A stretch of 7,275 nucleotides of DNA, taken from NCBI GenBank assembly GCA_003451785.1, contig DMJL01000167.1, positions 1-7,275 of the forward strand. Reading direction: 5' to 3'. The notes under the pieces are model-generated. The model had not been told where the DNA came from. It saw nothing but the letters and a program-made list of their open reading frames with translations, and did not search any database. Shown here piece by piece: positions 1 to 6,173 of the stretch. Origin of the DNA: Bacteroidales bacterium (lineage in GTDB: Bacteria; Bacteroidota; Bacteroidia; Bacteroidales; UBA7960). Numbering within the stretch: position 1 is the stretch's first letter; each line of letters opens with the position of its first letter. The translations under genes and the position numbers were made by a program.

Positions 1-333
1 CAGTTCGGACAACCCATCCATAAATTTCAAGGAGTATCGTTTAAGTTGGCCGACATGGATATGAAGATTGAACTCGCTCGCAACATGCTCTACCAAGCCA
101 CATGGAAAAAGGATGCAGGAATGCAGTTTGCACGCGAGGCAGCAATGGCCAAGCTTTATTCCTCCGAAATAGCTTCTGAAATAGCCGATGAGGCAGTACA
201 GGTTCTGGGAGCTACAGGCGTGTACAAACCCCATCCGGTAGAGCGGTTTTTCCGCGACCAACGCCTGCTCAAAATTGGAGAAGGAACATCAGAGGTACTT
301 CGTATGGTAATTGCCAGGTACTTAGGTTTGTAA
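1..333 (+). CDS. Acyl-CoA dehydrogenase, C-terminal part (5' truncated by window edge)
   Basis: The reading frame is open from base 1 to the TAA, giving 110 residues of what is normally a protein of about 380. It matches the C-terminal helical FAD-binding domain of acyl-CoA dehydrogenases, which oxidise acyl-CoA to enoyl-CoA and pass electrons to ETF. Seen: FGQPIHKFQ at the left edge, then LGATGVYKPHPVERFFRD, then GEGTSEVLRMVIAR near the end. The Glu of GEGT (codon 280-282) sits where MCAD/SCAD-type enzymes carry their catalytic base; as I recall, isovaleryl-CoA dehydrogenases have Ala or Gly there. This favours a straight short- or medium-chain acyl-CoA substrate, but the substrate cannot be fixed from this fragment. 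An internal ATG at base 46 is not the true start, because conserved sequence continues upstream of it. The gene ends 10 bases before fni, so the two are probably co-transcribed. Confidence 0.93.
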   Translation, partial: QFGQPIHKFQGVSFKLADMDMKIELARNMLYQATWKKDAGMQFAREAAMAKLYSSEIASEIADEAVQVLGATGVYKPHPVERFFRDQRLLKIGEGTSEVLRMVIARYLGL

Positions 334-343
334 AATACAGCAA

Positions 344-1339
344 ATGGAAAACCGAAAAAAAGACCACATCTCTATGGCCTTCGAGTCGCAAATTGGCATA
401 ACCGATTTAGACCCCCGGTTTTTCTACGAGCCCATGCTCAGCCCCCACCCAGAAAATGCTGTACCTGAGACCGTCTTCGCAGGCAAAACCATGCGACTTC
501 CTATCTGGATTTCGAGTATGACCGGTGGTACAAAAGAAGCCGGCAAAATAAATCGAAACTTAGCATTGGCATGCAATGAGTTTGGTTTGGGAATGGGATT
601 AGGAAGTTGCCGCATTCTGCTAGATGACGAAAAGCATTTTCCCGATTTCGACCTTCGCGATACCATTGGCGAAAATCAACCTTTTTGGGCAAACCTTGGT
701 ATAAACCAAGTTGAGTTGCTTTTAAGGAAGGGCAAGACGGATTTGATAGTTTCGATGGTAGAAAAATTGCGAACCGATGGCCTGTTTGTGCATGTAAATC
801 CTTTTCAGGAATGGCTTCAGCCCGAAGGCGACAGGCTCATGAGGCCCGCCATGGAATCGGTGCAGGAGCTATTGGAGTTGGTTTCGTTTCCGATTATCGT
901 AAAAGAAGTGGGGCAGGGTATGGGTTTCGAAAGCCTGAGACAACTACTCCGCCTGCCATTGGCAGCTATTGAATTTGCAGCATTTGGGGGCACCAACTTC
1001 GCCAAAATGGAGCTTATGCGCAGCAATCCACAGCAATCGGAACTCTATGGTGTTTTGGCTAATATTGGGCATACAGCCGAGCAAATGACCGATATGGTAA
1101 ATCGCATTGTGGAATCCGAGCCGCAAACAATAAGATGCAAACAATTGATTATCTCAGGAGGCATTAAGTCGTTTCTCGATGGTTATCACCTGATACAGAC
1201 TTCTAAACTTCCGGCGGTATATGGACAGGCTTCTGCATTTTTGAAACATGCAGCAATTGACTACCCAAGCCTCAAACAATTTGTAGAATATCAAGCCAAA
1301 GGACTGCAAATGGCTTATGCTTTTTTGAGGGTAAAATAG
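344..1339 (+). CDS. fni: Type 2 isopentenyl-diphosphate delta-isomerase (FMN-dependent)
   Basis: This cytosolic flavoprotein interconverts isopentenyl and dimethylallyl diphosphate, using reduced FMN and Mg2+. It has 331 residues, close to the usual 330-350. Motifs in order: RKKDHI at residues 4-9 (N-terminal substrate-binding segment); ISSMTGG at 56-62; GLGSCR at 85-90; HVNPFQEWLQPEGDR at 150-164, holding the family's conserved Asn152, Gln159 and metal-ligand Glu161; KEVGQG at 187-192; AAFGGTNFAKMELMR at 212-226; and SGGIK at 271-275, the FMN-phosphate loop of the TIM barrel. The usual S-G-R/A-G-G-T is here A-F-G-G-T-N, a variant I associate with the Bacteroidota branch. The ATG follows a CAAA leader with no Shine-Dalgarno. 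It is the last pathway step before prenyl transfer and lies 50 bases upstream of mvaA. A related flavin oxidoreductase is unlikely given the intact N/Q/E signature. Confidence 0.95.
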   Translation: MENRKKDHISMAFESQIGITDLDPRFFYEPMLSPHPENAVPETVFAGKTMRLPIWISSMTGGTKEAGKINRNLALACNEFGLGMGLGSCRILLDDEKHFPDFDLRDTIGENQPFWANLGINQVELLLRKGKTDLIVSMVEKLRTDGLFVHVNPFQEWLQPEGDRLMRPAMESVQELLELVSFPIIVKEVGQGMGFESLRQLLRLPLAAIEFAAFGGTNFAKMELMRSNPQQSELYGVLANIGHTAEQMTDMVNRIVESEPQTIRCKQLIISGGIKSFLDGYHLIQTSKLPAVYGQASAFLKHAAIDYPSLKQFVEYQAKGLQMAYAFLRVK

Positions 1340-1389
1340 AGTACCGTCTGTGTCGGGAATATTAGAAGCATCAAAATATTTACAGAAAA

Positions 1390-2706
1390 ATGGAATTGAA
1401 GCAATTGATACAAGGATTTTCCAAGCTCAGTACCCACGACAAAATAAAGGCGGTTGAAGCTAATATCCCACAAATGGATAATGTTGAGGGCATGCTCAAA
1501 TCGTTTTGGCATTCGGATGCCAATATCCAAAAAATACTTTCTGAACTCAGCGAGAACACCGTTTCCAACTTTCCCCTACCCTACAATGTGGCACCCAACT
1601 TTCTTATCAACGGGAAGTTGTACATGGTTCCAATGGTAACGGAGGAAAGCTCGGTGGTGGCTGCGGCTTCGGCAGCAGCGAGGTTTTGGGCAGAGAGAGG
1701 TGGTTTTACCGCCCAAACTAAGGGTACGCAAAAATCCGGTCAGGTACATTTTCGTTTTCACGATAATGTTTCCAAACTTTTGCAACACAAGCAATCTATC
1801 TTGGAGCAACTTCGTAGTCGAACTTCGTCCATGGTGGAAAATATGCAGAAGCGTGGCGGTGGCATTACAAGCATGGAAATCTTAGACCGCAGCAACGAGA
1901 TAAATCACTACTACCAATTGCATGTGGTGTTTGAAACTGCCGACGCGATGGGCGCTAATTTCATCAACTCGGTTTTGGAAGAATGCTCCAATGCTATGGG
2001 CGAGTATTTCGACAATAACGATGATTTTATTAAGGGAGCGTTTGAACCCATCATGTCTATTCTCTCCAACCATGTTCCCGGATGTACGGTAGAGATTTCG
2101 GTGCAATGTCCGGTCGAGAAGTTAGACCATGTGGTATCGGGTGTGAGTGGTGCCGATTTTGCAAAGAAGTTTGCATTGGCCGTAGAAATTGCCACAAAGG
2201 ACATTTATAGAGCCGCTACCCACAACAAGGGCATCATGAACGGTGTGGATGCAGTGATTATAGCCACAGGCAACGATTTCAGAGCTATCGAGGCAGGCGC
2301 ACATGCTTATGCTGCATCCAGCGGACGATATTCATCGCTGAGCAAGGCAACGGTAAGCGACGGTATTTTTCAATTTACCCTCACCATGCCTATGGCAGTT
2401 GGCACGGTGGGCGGCCTAACAAAAAACCATCCTCTGGCAGCATTGTCCCTCGCACTATTGGGCAACCCAAGTGCAGGCGTGCTTATGCAAATTGCTGCAG
2501 CAGCAGGATTGGCCAACAACTTTGCGGCAGTTAAATCCCTTACTACCTCAGGCATTCAGGCAGGACACATGCGAATGCATCTTCCTAACATGTTAACACA
2601 ACTTGGGGCAACAACGCAAGAAAAAGAAAAAGCCTTAGATTTTTTTAAAGGCCAAACCGTTTCACACCAGAAGGTTTCGGAATTTCTGAAAAGCATTCGC
2701 AACTAA
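1390..2706 (+). CDS. mvaA: Class II hydroxymethylglutaryl-CoA reductase
   Basis: It reduces HMG-CoA to mevalonate with two NAD(P)H, the committed step of the pathway. Its 438 residues match the soluble class II enzymes of about 430, with no membrane domain. Seen: ENTVSNFPLP at 55-64; VPMVTEESSVVAA from 80, with Glu86 aligning to catalytic Glu83 of the Pseudomonas mevalonii enzyme; ETADAMGAN at 182-190, the nucleotide-binding DxMGAN motif; THNKGIMNG, with catalytic Lys280; ATGNDFRA, with catalytic Asp296; and GIQAGHMRMH, with catalytic His393 on the mobile C-terminal flap. All four catalytic residues are present. Databases often label such proteins 'degradative' after the P. mevalonii enzyme, but the kinase and decarboxylase neighbours point to biosynthesis. 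The ATG follows ACAGAAAA with no Shine-Dalgarno. Whether it uses NADH or NADPH cannot be read safely from the sequence. Confidence 0.96.
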   Translation: MELKQLIQGFSKLSTHDKIKAVEANIPQMDNVEGMLKSFWHSDANIQKILSELSENTVSNFPLPYNVAPNFLINGKLYMVPMVTEESSVVAAASAAARFWAERGGFTAQTKGTQKSGQVHFRFHDNVSKLLQHKQSILEQLRSRTSSMVENMQKRGGGITSMEILDRSNEINHYYQLHVVFETADAMGANFINSVLEECSNAMGEYFDNNDDFIKGAFEPIMSILSNHVPGCTVEISVQCPVEKLDHVVSGVSGADFAKKFALAVEIATKDIYRAATHNKGIMNGVDAVIIATGNDFRAIEAGAHAYAASSGRYSSLSKATVSDGIFQFTLTMPMAVGTVGGLTKNHPLAALSLALLGNPSAGVLMQIAAAAGLANNFAAVKSLTTSGIQAGHMRMHLPNMLTQLGATTQEKEKALDFFKGQTVSHQKVSEFLKSIRN

Positions 2707-2765
2707 GGTTGGGCTTTTTCATAAATTGCCAAAAACTAATCATTTGACCATAAAGTGCATATTTT

Positions 2766-2804
2766 GAATATTATGCTGTGTTTTTTGAACAAAGCATAAT
2801 ATTT
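2766..2804. terminator. AT-rich hairpin after mvaA, possible terminator
   Basis: A perfect 11-bp inverted repeat, AATATTATGCT (2767-2777) and AGCATAATATT (2793-2803), is extended inward past one G/A mismatch by TGTT/AACA, leaving a loop of about 5 bases. TTTTC overlaps and follows the right arm. It lies 60 bases after the mvaA stop and 130 bases before the next gene, a suitable place to end the first transcript. The stem is AT-rich and the T run is short, so an operator or mRNA-stabilising role is also possible. Confidence 0.4.
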
Positions 2805-2853
2805 TCAGACATTTTATGTTGGTATATTCGAATTCATCCGAAATATATTCTTA

Positions 2854-2866
2854 GTAAAACTTTTAC
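2854..2866. repeat. Short palindrome GTAAAAcTTTTAC upstream of probable promoter
   Basis: A 6-bp inverted repeat with a single-base centre lies about 40 bases upstream of the TAnnTTTG element. A looser repeat, TATATTCG (2823-2830) against CGAAATATA (2839-2847) with one bulged base, lies just before it. Either could be a protein-binding site, but short AT-rich palindromes also arise by chance. Confidence 0.22.
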
Positions 2867-2904
2867 AACCAGCGGCAAAGCCCCATCTATCTACCAAATT
2901 ACCC

Positions 2905-2912
2905 TATTTTTG
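2905..2912 (+). promoter_or_regulatory. Bacteroidota-type -7 element (TATTTTTG) for the GHMP kinase gene
   Basis: The octamer fits the TAnnTTTG consensus read by the primary sigma factor of Bacteroidota and is followed by CAGCACCC. It lies 23 bases before the GTG start, which would give a leader of about 15-20 bases. No TTG/TTTG -33 element is visible at the expected 17-23 base spacing, so the match is partial. If real, it makes the kinase gene the head of a second transcription unit. Confidence 0.5.
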
Positions 2913-2935
2913 CAGCACCCTACAACTTTAACACC

Positions 2936-3862
2936 GTGAATAAACTTGATTTCTTCTCAAATGGCAAACTATTGATTTCGGGTGAGTATTTTGTACTTCA
3001 TGGAGCATTGTCGTTAGCCGTGCCTGTGCGATTTGGGCAAAGCCTCAAAGTAGAAACAAATGCCGATAGCCCCAATACATTGAAATGGATTTCCAAAGAA
3101 AAAGGTAGTTTATGGTTTCATGCCGAATTCACTGGTGGTGGCTTTGATTGTGTGTCACCCTCGGGAAATCATGAATTTCTGCATTCCCTGCTGGTTACTG
3201 CCGGCAAAATAAATCCATCGTTTGCAGAAAAGGCGATGGGCAAACAAGTAGTTACCAATACTGGGTTTCCACTTGCATGGGGACTGGGTAGTAGCTCTAC
3301 TTTGATATCCAATATTGCCTATTGGGCTGATGTAAATCCCTACAGACTGCTGTTTGAGACCACCAACGGTTCGGGATATGATGTGGCTTGCGCCAGGAGT
3401 GAAATGCCTGTGATGTATAAGTTTCTTGGAAAAAACCAAAACCCTAAAGTGGAGCCTGTAAATTTTAATCCCCCATTTGCAGGCAATATCTGGTTTGTAT
3501 ATAGCGGAAACAAGCAAAACAGCGCAAAAAGTATTGAGCAGATGCAGCAGGAGTCGTTCACCGGCAAAAAAGCAGACCTTAGCTCTGCAATTTCATCCAG
3601 AATGTTAACTGAAAGCAGCTTCGAAATGTTTATGAAGCTTATGAAAGCCCATGAACTCTTAGTGGCAGATGCAATAGGAAAAACACCGGTGCAATTGGAG
3701 CGATTCGATGATTTTCCGGGAACTATCAAATCCCTTGGGGCTTGGGGTGGCGATTTTATAATGGCAGCTACCCATTTGGATGAATGGCTTGTGAAACAAT
3801 ATTTTCAAAGCAAGGGTTGCAAGATAGTTTTTAGTTTCGGCCAAATGTTGTTGCACCAATAA
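2936..3862 (+). CDS. GYDIA-family GHMP kinase, candidate phosphomevalonate kinase
   Basis: This is a 308-residue GHMP-superfamily ATP-dependent kinase of the type named for its GYDIA motif. Seen: SNGKLLISGEYFVLHG at 8-23 (GHMP motif 1); WGLGSSSTL at 115-123 (the ATP phosphate-binding motif 2 loop); GSGYDVACA at 145-153, in the part of the fold where GHMP kinases carry the catalytic Asp, making Asp149 the likely base; and LGAWGGDF at 267-274 in place of the usual glycine-rich motif 3. The start is a GTG: no ATG or earlier alternative lies in frame nearby, and the conserved SNGKLL block begins at residue 8, as expected. The substrate is not shown by sequence. Mevalonate kinase and diphosphomevalonate decarboxylase follow, and no other phosphomevalonate kinase is present, so conversion of mevalonate 5-phosphate to the 5-diphosphate is the best inference. 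A second mevalonate kinase is the alternative. Confidence 0.88.
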   Translation: MNKLDFFSNGKLLISGEYFVLHGALSLAVPVRFGQSLKVETNADSPNTLKWISKEKGSLWFHAEFTGGGFDCVSPSGNHEFLHSLLVTAGKINPSFAEKAMGKQVVTNTGFPLAWGLGSSSTLISNIAYWADVNPYRLLFETTNGSGYDVACARSEMPVMYKFLGKNQNPKVEPVNFNPPFAGNIWFVYSGNKQNSAKSIEQMQQESFTGKKADLSSAISSRMLTESSFEMFMKLMKAHELLVADAIGKTPVQLERFDDFPGTIKSLGAWGGDFIMAATHLDEWLVKQYFQSKGCKIVFSFGQMLLHQ

Positions 3863-3977
3863 TGTTTTGCCTTTAATAGAATTGGAAGTTCACCCGAAGT
3901 TTCAATTTATCCGCTACACAGGGCGTTTTAGAAATAATTGCCATACAATTTTTGAACGATAGGAAAATTACATCAAA

Positions 3978-5024
3978 ATGGAAAAAATTTTGGGATGGGA
4001 AAGTCCCTCAAACATAGCACTGGTTAAGTATTGGGGCAAATTAGGAAACCAATTGCCTATGAATCCTTCCATAAGTTTCACACTAAAAAATAGCGTTGTA
4101 AGACTGAAGGTAAAGCATGAAACCGAAGATGTTTCTCCCTCTTTGCTCAAAAGTTTTATACTCAATGGACAACCCAACGAAAAGTTCCGGCAGAGAATAC
4201 AAAGCTTTTTGGAGAGCATAAAGCTTCGTTATGATTTTCTGGGAAACATTGCATTAGAAATAGAAAGTCAAAGTACTTTTCCGCATTCGGCCGGCATTGC
4301 ATCTTCGGCAGCCGCTTTTAGTGCCTTGGCATTGGTTCTTCAAAGTTTGAAGAATGACCTTGACGGTAACCCAAATACAGAATCGGATTTTTGGAGAGAA
4401 TCAAGCATCTCAGCACGGTTAGGCAGCGGTAGTGCCTGCCGTTCGGTTTATGGTGGCTTCACACTTTGGGGACAATCTCCGGCCTTACCTGCATCCAGCA
4501 ACGAGTATGCAGTGATGATAGATACCAAAAGCATACATCCGGTATTCACAAATATTAGAGATGCCATTTTGATTGCCGACGATAGCGAAAAATCGGTATC
4601 GAGCAGCATGGGGCATAGCCTTATGCACAACCATCCGTATAGGGAAACCAGAATTGCGCAGGCCGAAAAAAACATAAACAACCTTCTGCATGCATTGAAA
4701 ACAGGCGAAGAACAACTCTTTGCAGAAATTGTTGAGAACGAAGCCCTTTCGCTTCATGGGTTGATGATGACTTCCAATCCGGGCTTTGTACTGCTGAAAC
4801 CAGCAACACTCGCTATGATTGAAAGAATAAGGAATTTCAGAAATAACACAGGCATCAATATTTGCTTTACACTCGATGCTGGTCCAAACATTCATCTGAT
4901 TTATTTTGAAAAGGATAAGCAACCCGTATCCCAATTTATTCAGAACGAAATGGTAGGACTCTGCAAAAATGGCAAATGGATTGACGATATGGTTGGCACC
5001 GGTCCTGTAAAACTTTCTGAATAG
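3978..5024 (+). CDS. mvaD: Diphosphomevalonate decarboxylase
   Basis: A GHMP-superfamily enzyme that phosphorylates the 3-hydroxyl of mevalonate 5-diphosphate and decarboxylates it to isopentenyl diphosphate. It has 348 residues, against about 320-400 in the family. Seen: NIALVKYWGK at 12-21, with the signature Lys17-Tyr-Trp-Gly-Lys21; NPSISFTL at 29-36; PHSAGIASSAAAFSALAL at 102-119 (the ATP loop); SGSACRSVYGGFTLWG starting at 150, with Ser152 and Arg155 corresponding to yeast Ser155 and Arg158; and TLDAGPN at 298-304, with Asp300 corresponding to catalytic yeast Asp302. The stretch after WGK reads LGNQLPMN instead of the common RD-containing form, giving a slightly shorter loop. The start ATG follows ACATCAAA. 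It lies 115 bases after the GHMP kinase and 7 bases before mevalonate kinase. A phosphomevalonate decarboxylase cannot be wholly excluded, but the residues fit the classical enzyme. Confidence 0.94.
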   Translation: MEKILGWESPSNIALVKYWGKLGNQLPMNPSISFTLKNSVVRLKVKHETEDVSPSLLKSFILNGQPNEKFRQRIQSFLESIKLRYDFLGNIALEIESQSTFPHSAGIASSAAAFSALALVLQSLKNDLDGNPNTESDFWRESSISARLGSGSACRSVYGGFTLWGQSPALPASSNEYAVMIDTKSIHPVFTNIRDAILIADDSEKSVSSSMGHSLMHNHPYRETRIAQAEKNINNLLHALKTGEEQLFAEIVENEALSLHGLMMTSNPGFVLLKPATLAMIERIRNFRNNTGINICFTLDAGPNIHLIYFEKDKQPVSQFIQNEMVGLCKNGKWIDDMVGTGPVKLSE

Positions 5025-5031
5025 TGGAACC

Positions 5032-5964
5032 ATGACAAGGATAAGGGAATCCGTATTTGGGAAAATCATGCTTTTTGGTGAATATGGTATATTGTGCCAA
5101 GGGCGTGCGCTCACCATCCCATTGAAAAACTACTACGGCACCCTGCGATTTCCCGATGCTGCTCCTAACACCTATCAAGCAACGCTTCACAGGCTCCTTT
5201 TAGCTTATCACGATTATTTGGCCACACGGGCAACGGCTTCAAACTCGTGTGGAATAGATTTAGGTGCCTTTGCAAAGGAATTAGAAAGCGGATTGTACTT
5301 TGATTCTAATATTCCCCACGGATACGGTGCAGGTAGCTCCGGTGCGCTTGTGGCTGCAATTTTCAGACGGTTTAGTCTAGAAAATGCGGAATGGGGCGAA
5401 GGTGGAAAACTGCAGGAGTTGAAGGAGAAATTGGCCAAACTCGAATCATATTTCCACGGAACAAGCTCCGGCATTGACCCCCTAAGTTGCTTTCTTGGAA
5501 AACCATTAGATTTCTTACCTGGCAATGGCATTGTTGCAACCCAATTGCCAAATTCTATCTCCACAAGGGAAGGTGGATTTTTCTTGTTAGACACGGGAGT
5601 TCCACGCAAAACAGGGGAATTGGTAAAGCTATTTCAAAAAAATTATCAGGATTCAGCATTTCGAACCATGATGCATACCGCCTACAACGGTTGTGTTTCC
5701 GAATGCATCCAAAACTTGCTGATGGGAGATTTTGATGGTCTTGCCAATTACATGCAAAACCTTTCGGAATTGCAATACCGATATTTTAATGAGATGATTC
5801 CAGCAGATTTTAAAGAAATTTGGATGCAGGGTTTGGAAAACCGAATATTCACTCTAAAACTTTGCGGTGCTGGTGGCGGAGGATTTTTACTTGGATACAC
5901 CAACAATTTTGACCATGTAAAAAAGACCTTTCATAGTTATAAACCGTTGAAAATAGTCCTATAG
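5032..5964 (+). CDS. mvk: Mevalonate kinase (GHMP family)
   Basis: It phosphorylates mevalonate at the 5-hydroxyl using ATP. The protein has 310 residues, normal for bacterial mevalonate kinases. Seen: FGKIMLFGEYGIL at 9-21 (motif 1, with Lys11 and Glu17); IPHGYGAGSSGALVA at 94-108 (motif 2, the ATP phosphate loop); YFHGTSSGIDPLSC starting at residue 140, with the family's catalytic Asp at 149; and KLCGAGGGGFLLGY at 276-289 (motif 3). The HGTSSGID form of the usual HGxPSGxD motif argues for mevalonate kinase rather than homoserine or galactokinase. The start lies 7 bases after the mvaD stop, so the two genes are almost certainly translated from one mRNA. No Shine-Dalgarno is visible. The main uncertainty is how substrates are divided between this kinase and the GYDIA-type kinase upstream: this one has the classical mevalonate kinase motifs and the other does not. 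Confidence 0.9.
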   Translation: MTRIRESVFGKIMLFGEYGILCQGRALTIPLKNYYGTLRFPDAAPNTYQATLHRLLLAYHDYLATRATASNSCGIDLGAFAKELESGLYFDSNIPHGYGAGSSGALVAAIFRRFSLENAEWGEGGKLQELKEKLAKLESYFHGTSSGIDPLSCFLGKPLDFLPGNGIVATQLPNSISTREGGFFLLDTGVPRKTGELVKLFQKNYQDSAFRTMMHTAYNGCVSECIQNLLMGDFDGLANYMQNLSELQYRYFNEMIPADFKEIWMQGLENRIFTLKLCGAGGGGFLLGYTNNFDHVKKTFHSYKPLKIVL

Positions 5965-5975
5965 CCACCATCTAA

Positions 5976-6068
5976 CCCATTGCCCGCCACTGGCTGGCCG
6001 ATGTAATTCCGCTGTTTACCATTAGCAAAATATCCAAGGAAGAAACACTCGCCAAAATAAATGGCTAA
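5976..6068 (+). pseudogene. Possible C-terminal remnant of an unidentified gene
   Basis: Between two in-frame TAA codons lie 30 sense codons with no ATG. They read PIARHWLADVIPLF and then TISKISKEETLAKING, which looks like an ordinary soluble protein tail with balanced composition, unlike the low-complexity translations of the rest of the gap. I do not recognise the family. It may be what is left of a gene deleted at its 5' end when mevalonate kinase and this region were joined. Thirty open codons can also arise by chance. Confidence 0.22.
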
Positions 6069-6101
6069 TCTTGCTGCTGATCCTTAGTATCAAAAAAATT
6101 A

Positions 6102-6109
6102 TATCTTTG
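6102..6109 (+). promoter_or_regulatory. Bacteroidota-type -7 element (TATCTTTG), likely pstS promoter
   Basis: The octamer fits TAnnTTTG and is preceded by an A run (CAAAAAAATTA). The nearest upstream TTG (6071-6073) is 28 bases away, longer than the usual 17-23, so the -33 element is missing or weak. Transcription from here would give a leader of roughly 190 bases before the pstS-like start, unusually long and leaving room for regulation. Confidence 0.45.
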
Positions 6110-6125
6110 CTTGCCGCAAAAACTG

Positions 6126-6135
6126 TGTAGCTACA
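6126..6135. promoter_or_regulatory. 10-bp palindrome TGTAGCTACA just downstream of the -7 element
   Basis: A perfect 10-base palindrome lies 17 bases after the TAnnTTTG octamer, about where an operator overlapping the early transcribed region would sit. It does not resemble a PHO box that I know. It could equally be chance. Confidence 0.2.
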
Positions 6136-6173
6136 TGGGTATAAATTGGATTGGCATATAATTTTGCTGACTG

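Noticed and set aside
46..333. A 95-residue gene starting at the ATG at base 46
   Set aside because: The same frame is open from base 1 and carries conserved acyl-CoA dehydrogenase sequence upstream of this ATG, so it is an internal Met of a truncated gene.
1390..2706. A catabolic ('degradative') role for HMG-CoA reductase
   Set aside because: The label comes from the Pseudomonas mevalonii homologue. Here the gene sits among mevalonate kinase, decarboxylase and isomerase genes, which indicates biosynthesis.
2688..2720. Possible terminator GAAAAGC ... GCTTTTTC spanning the mvaA stop
   Set aside because: The arms need a bulge and the interior pairs poorly apart from a 4-bp CAAC/GTTG helix. 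The hairpin at 2766-2804 is much stronger.
3155..3729. Two overlapping minus-strand frames of 120 and 129 residues
   Set aside because: Both are antisense to the GHMP kinase and overlap each other in different frames, with no domain visible.
3863..3977. A promoter for mvaD in the 115-base gap
   Set aside because: There is a TTTTTG run before the gene but no TA at the right spacing for TAnnTTTG and no paired TTG, so I cannot support one.
4485..5117. A 210-residue open frame on the minus strand
   Set aside because: It lies antisense to mvaD and mevalonate kinase, both of which have full family motifs. Its translation shows no recognisable domain, so it is a shadow.
5214..5609. A 131-residue open frame on the minus strand
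   Set aside because: It is wholly antisense to the conserved core of mevalonate kinase and has no recognisable motif.
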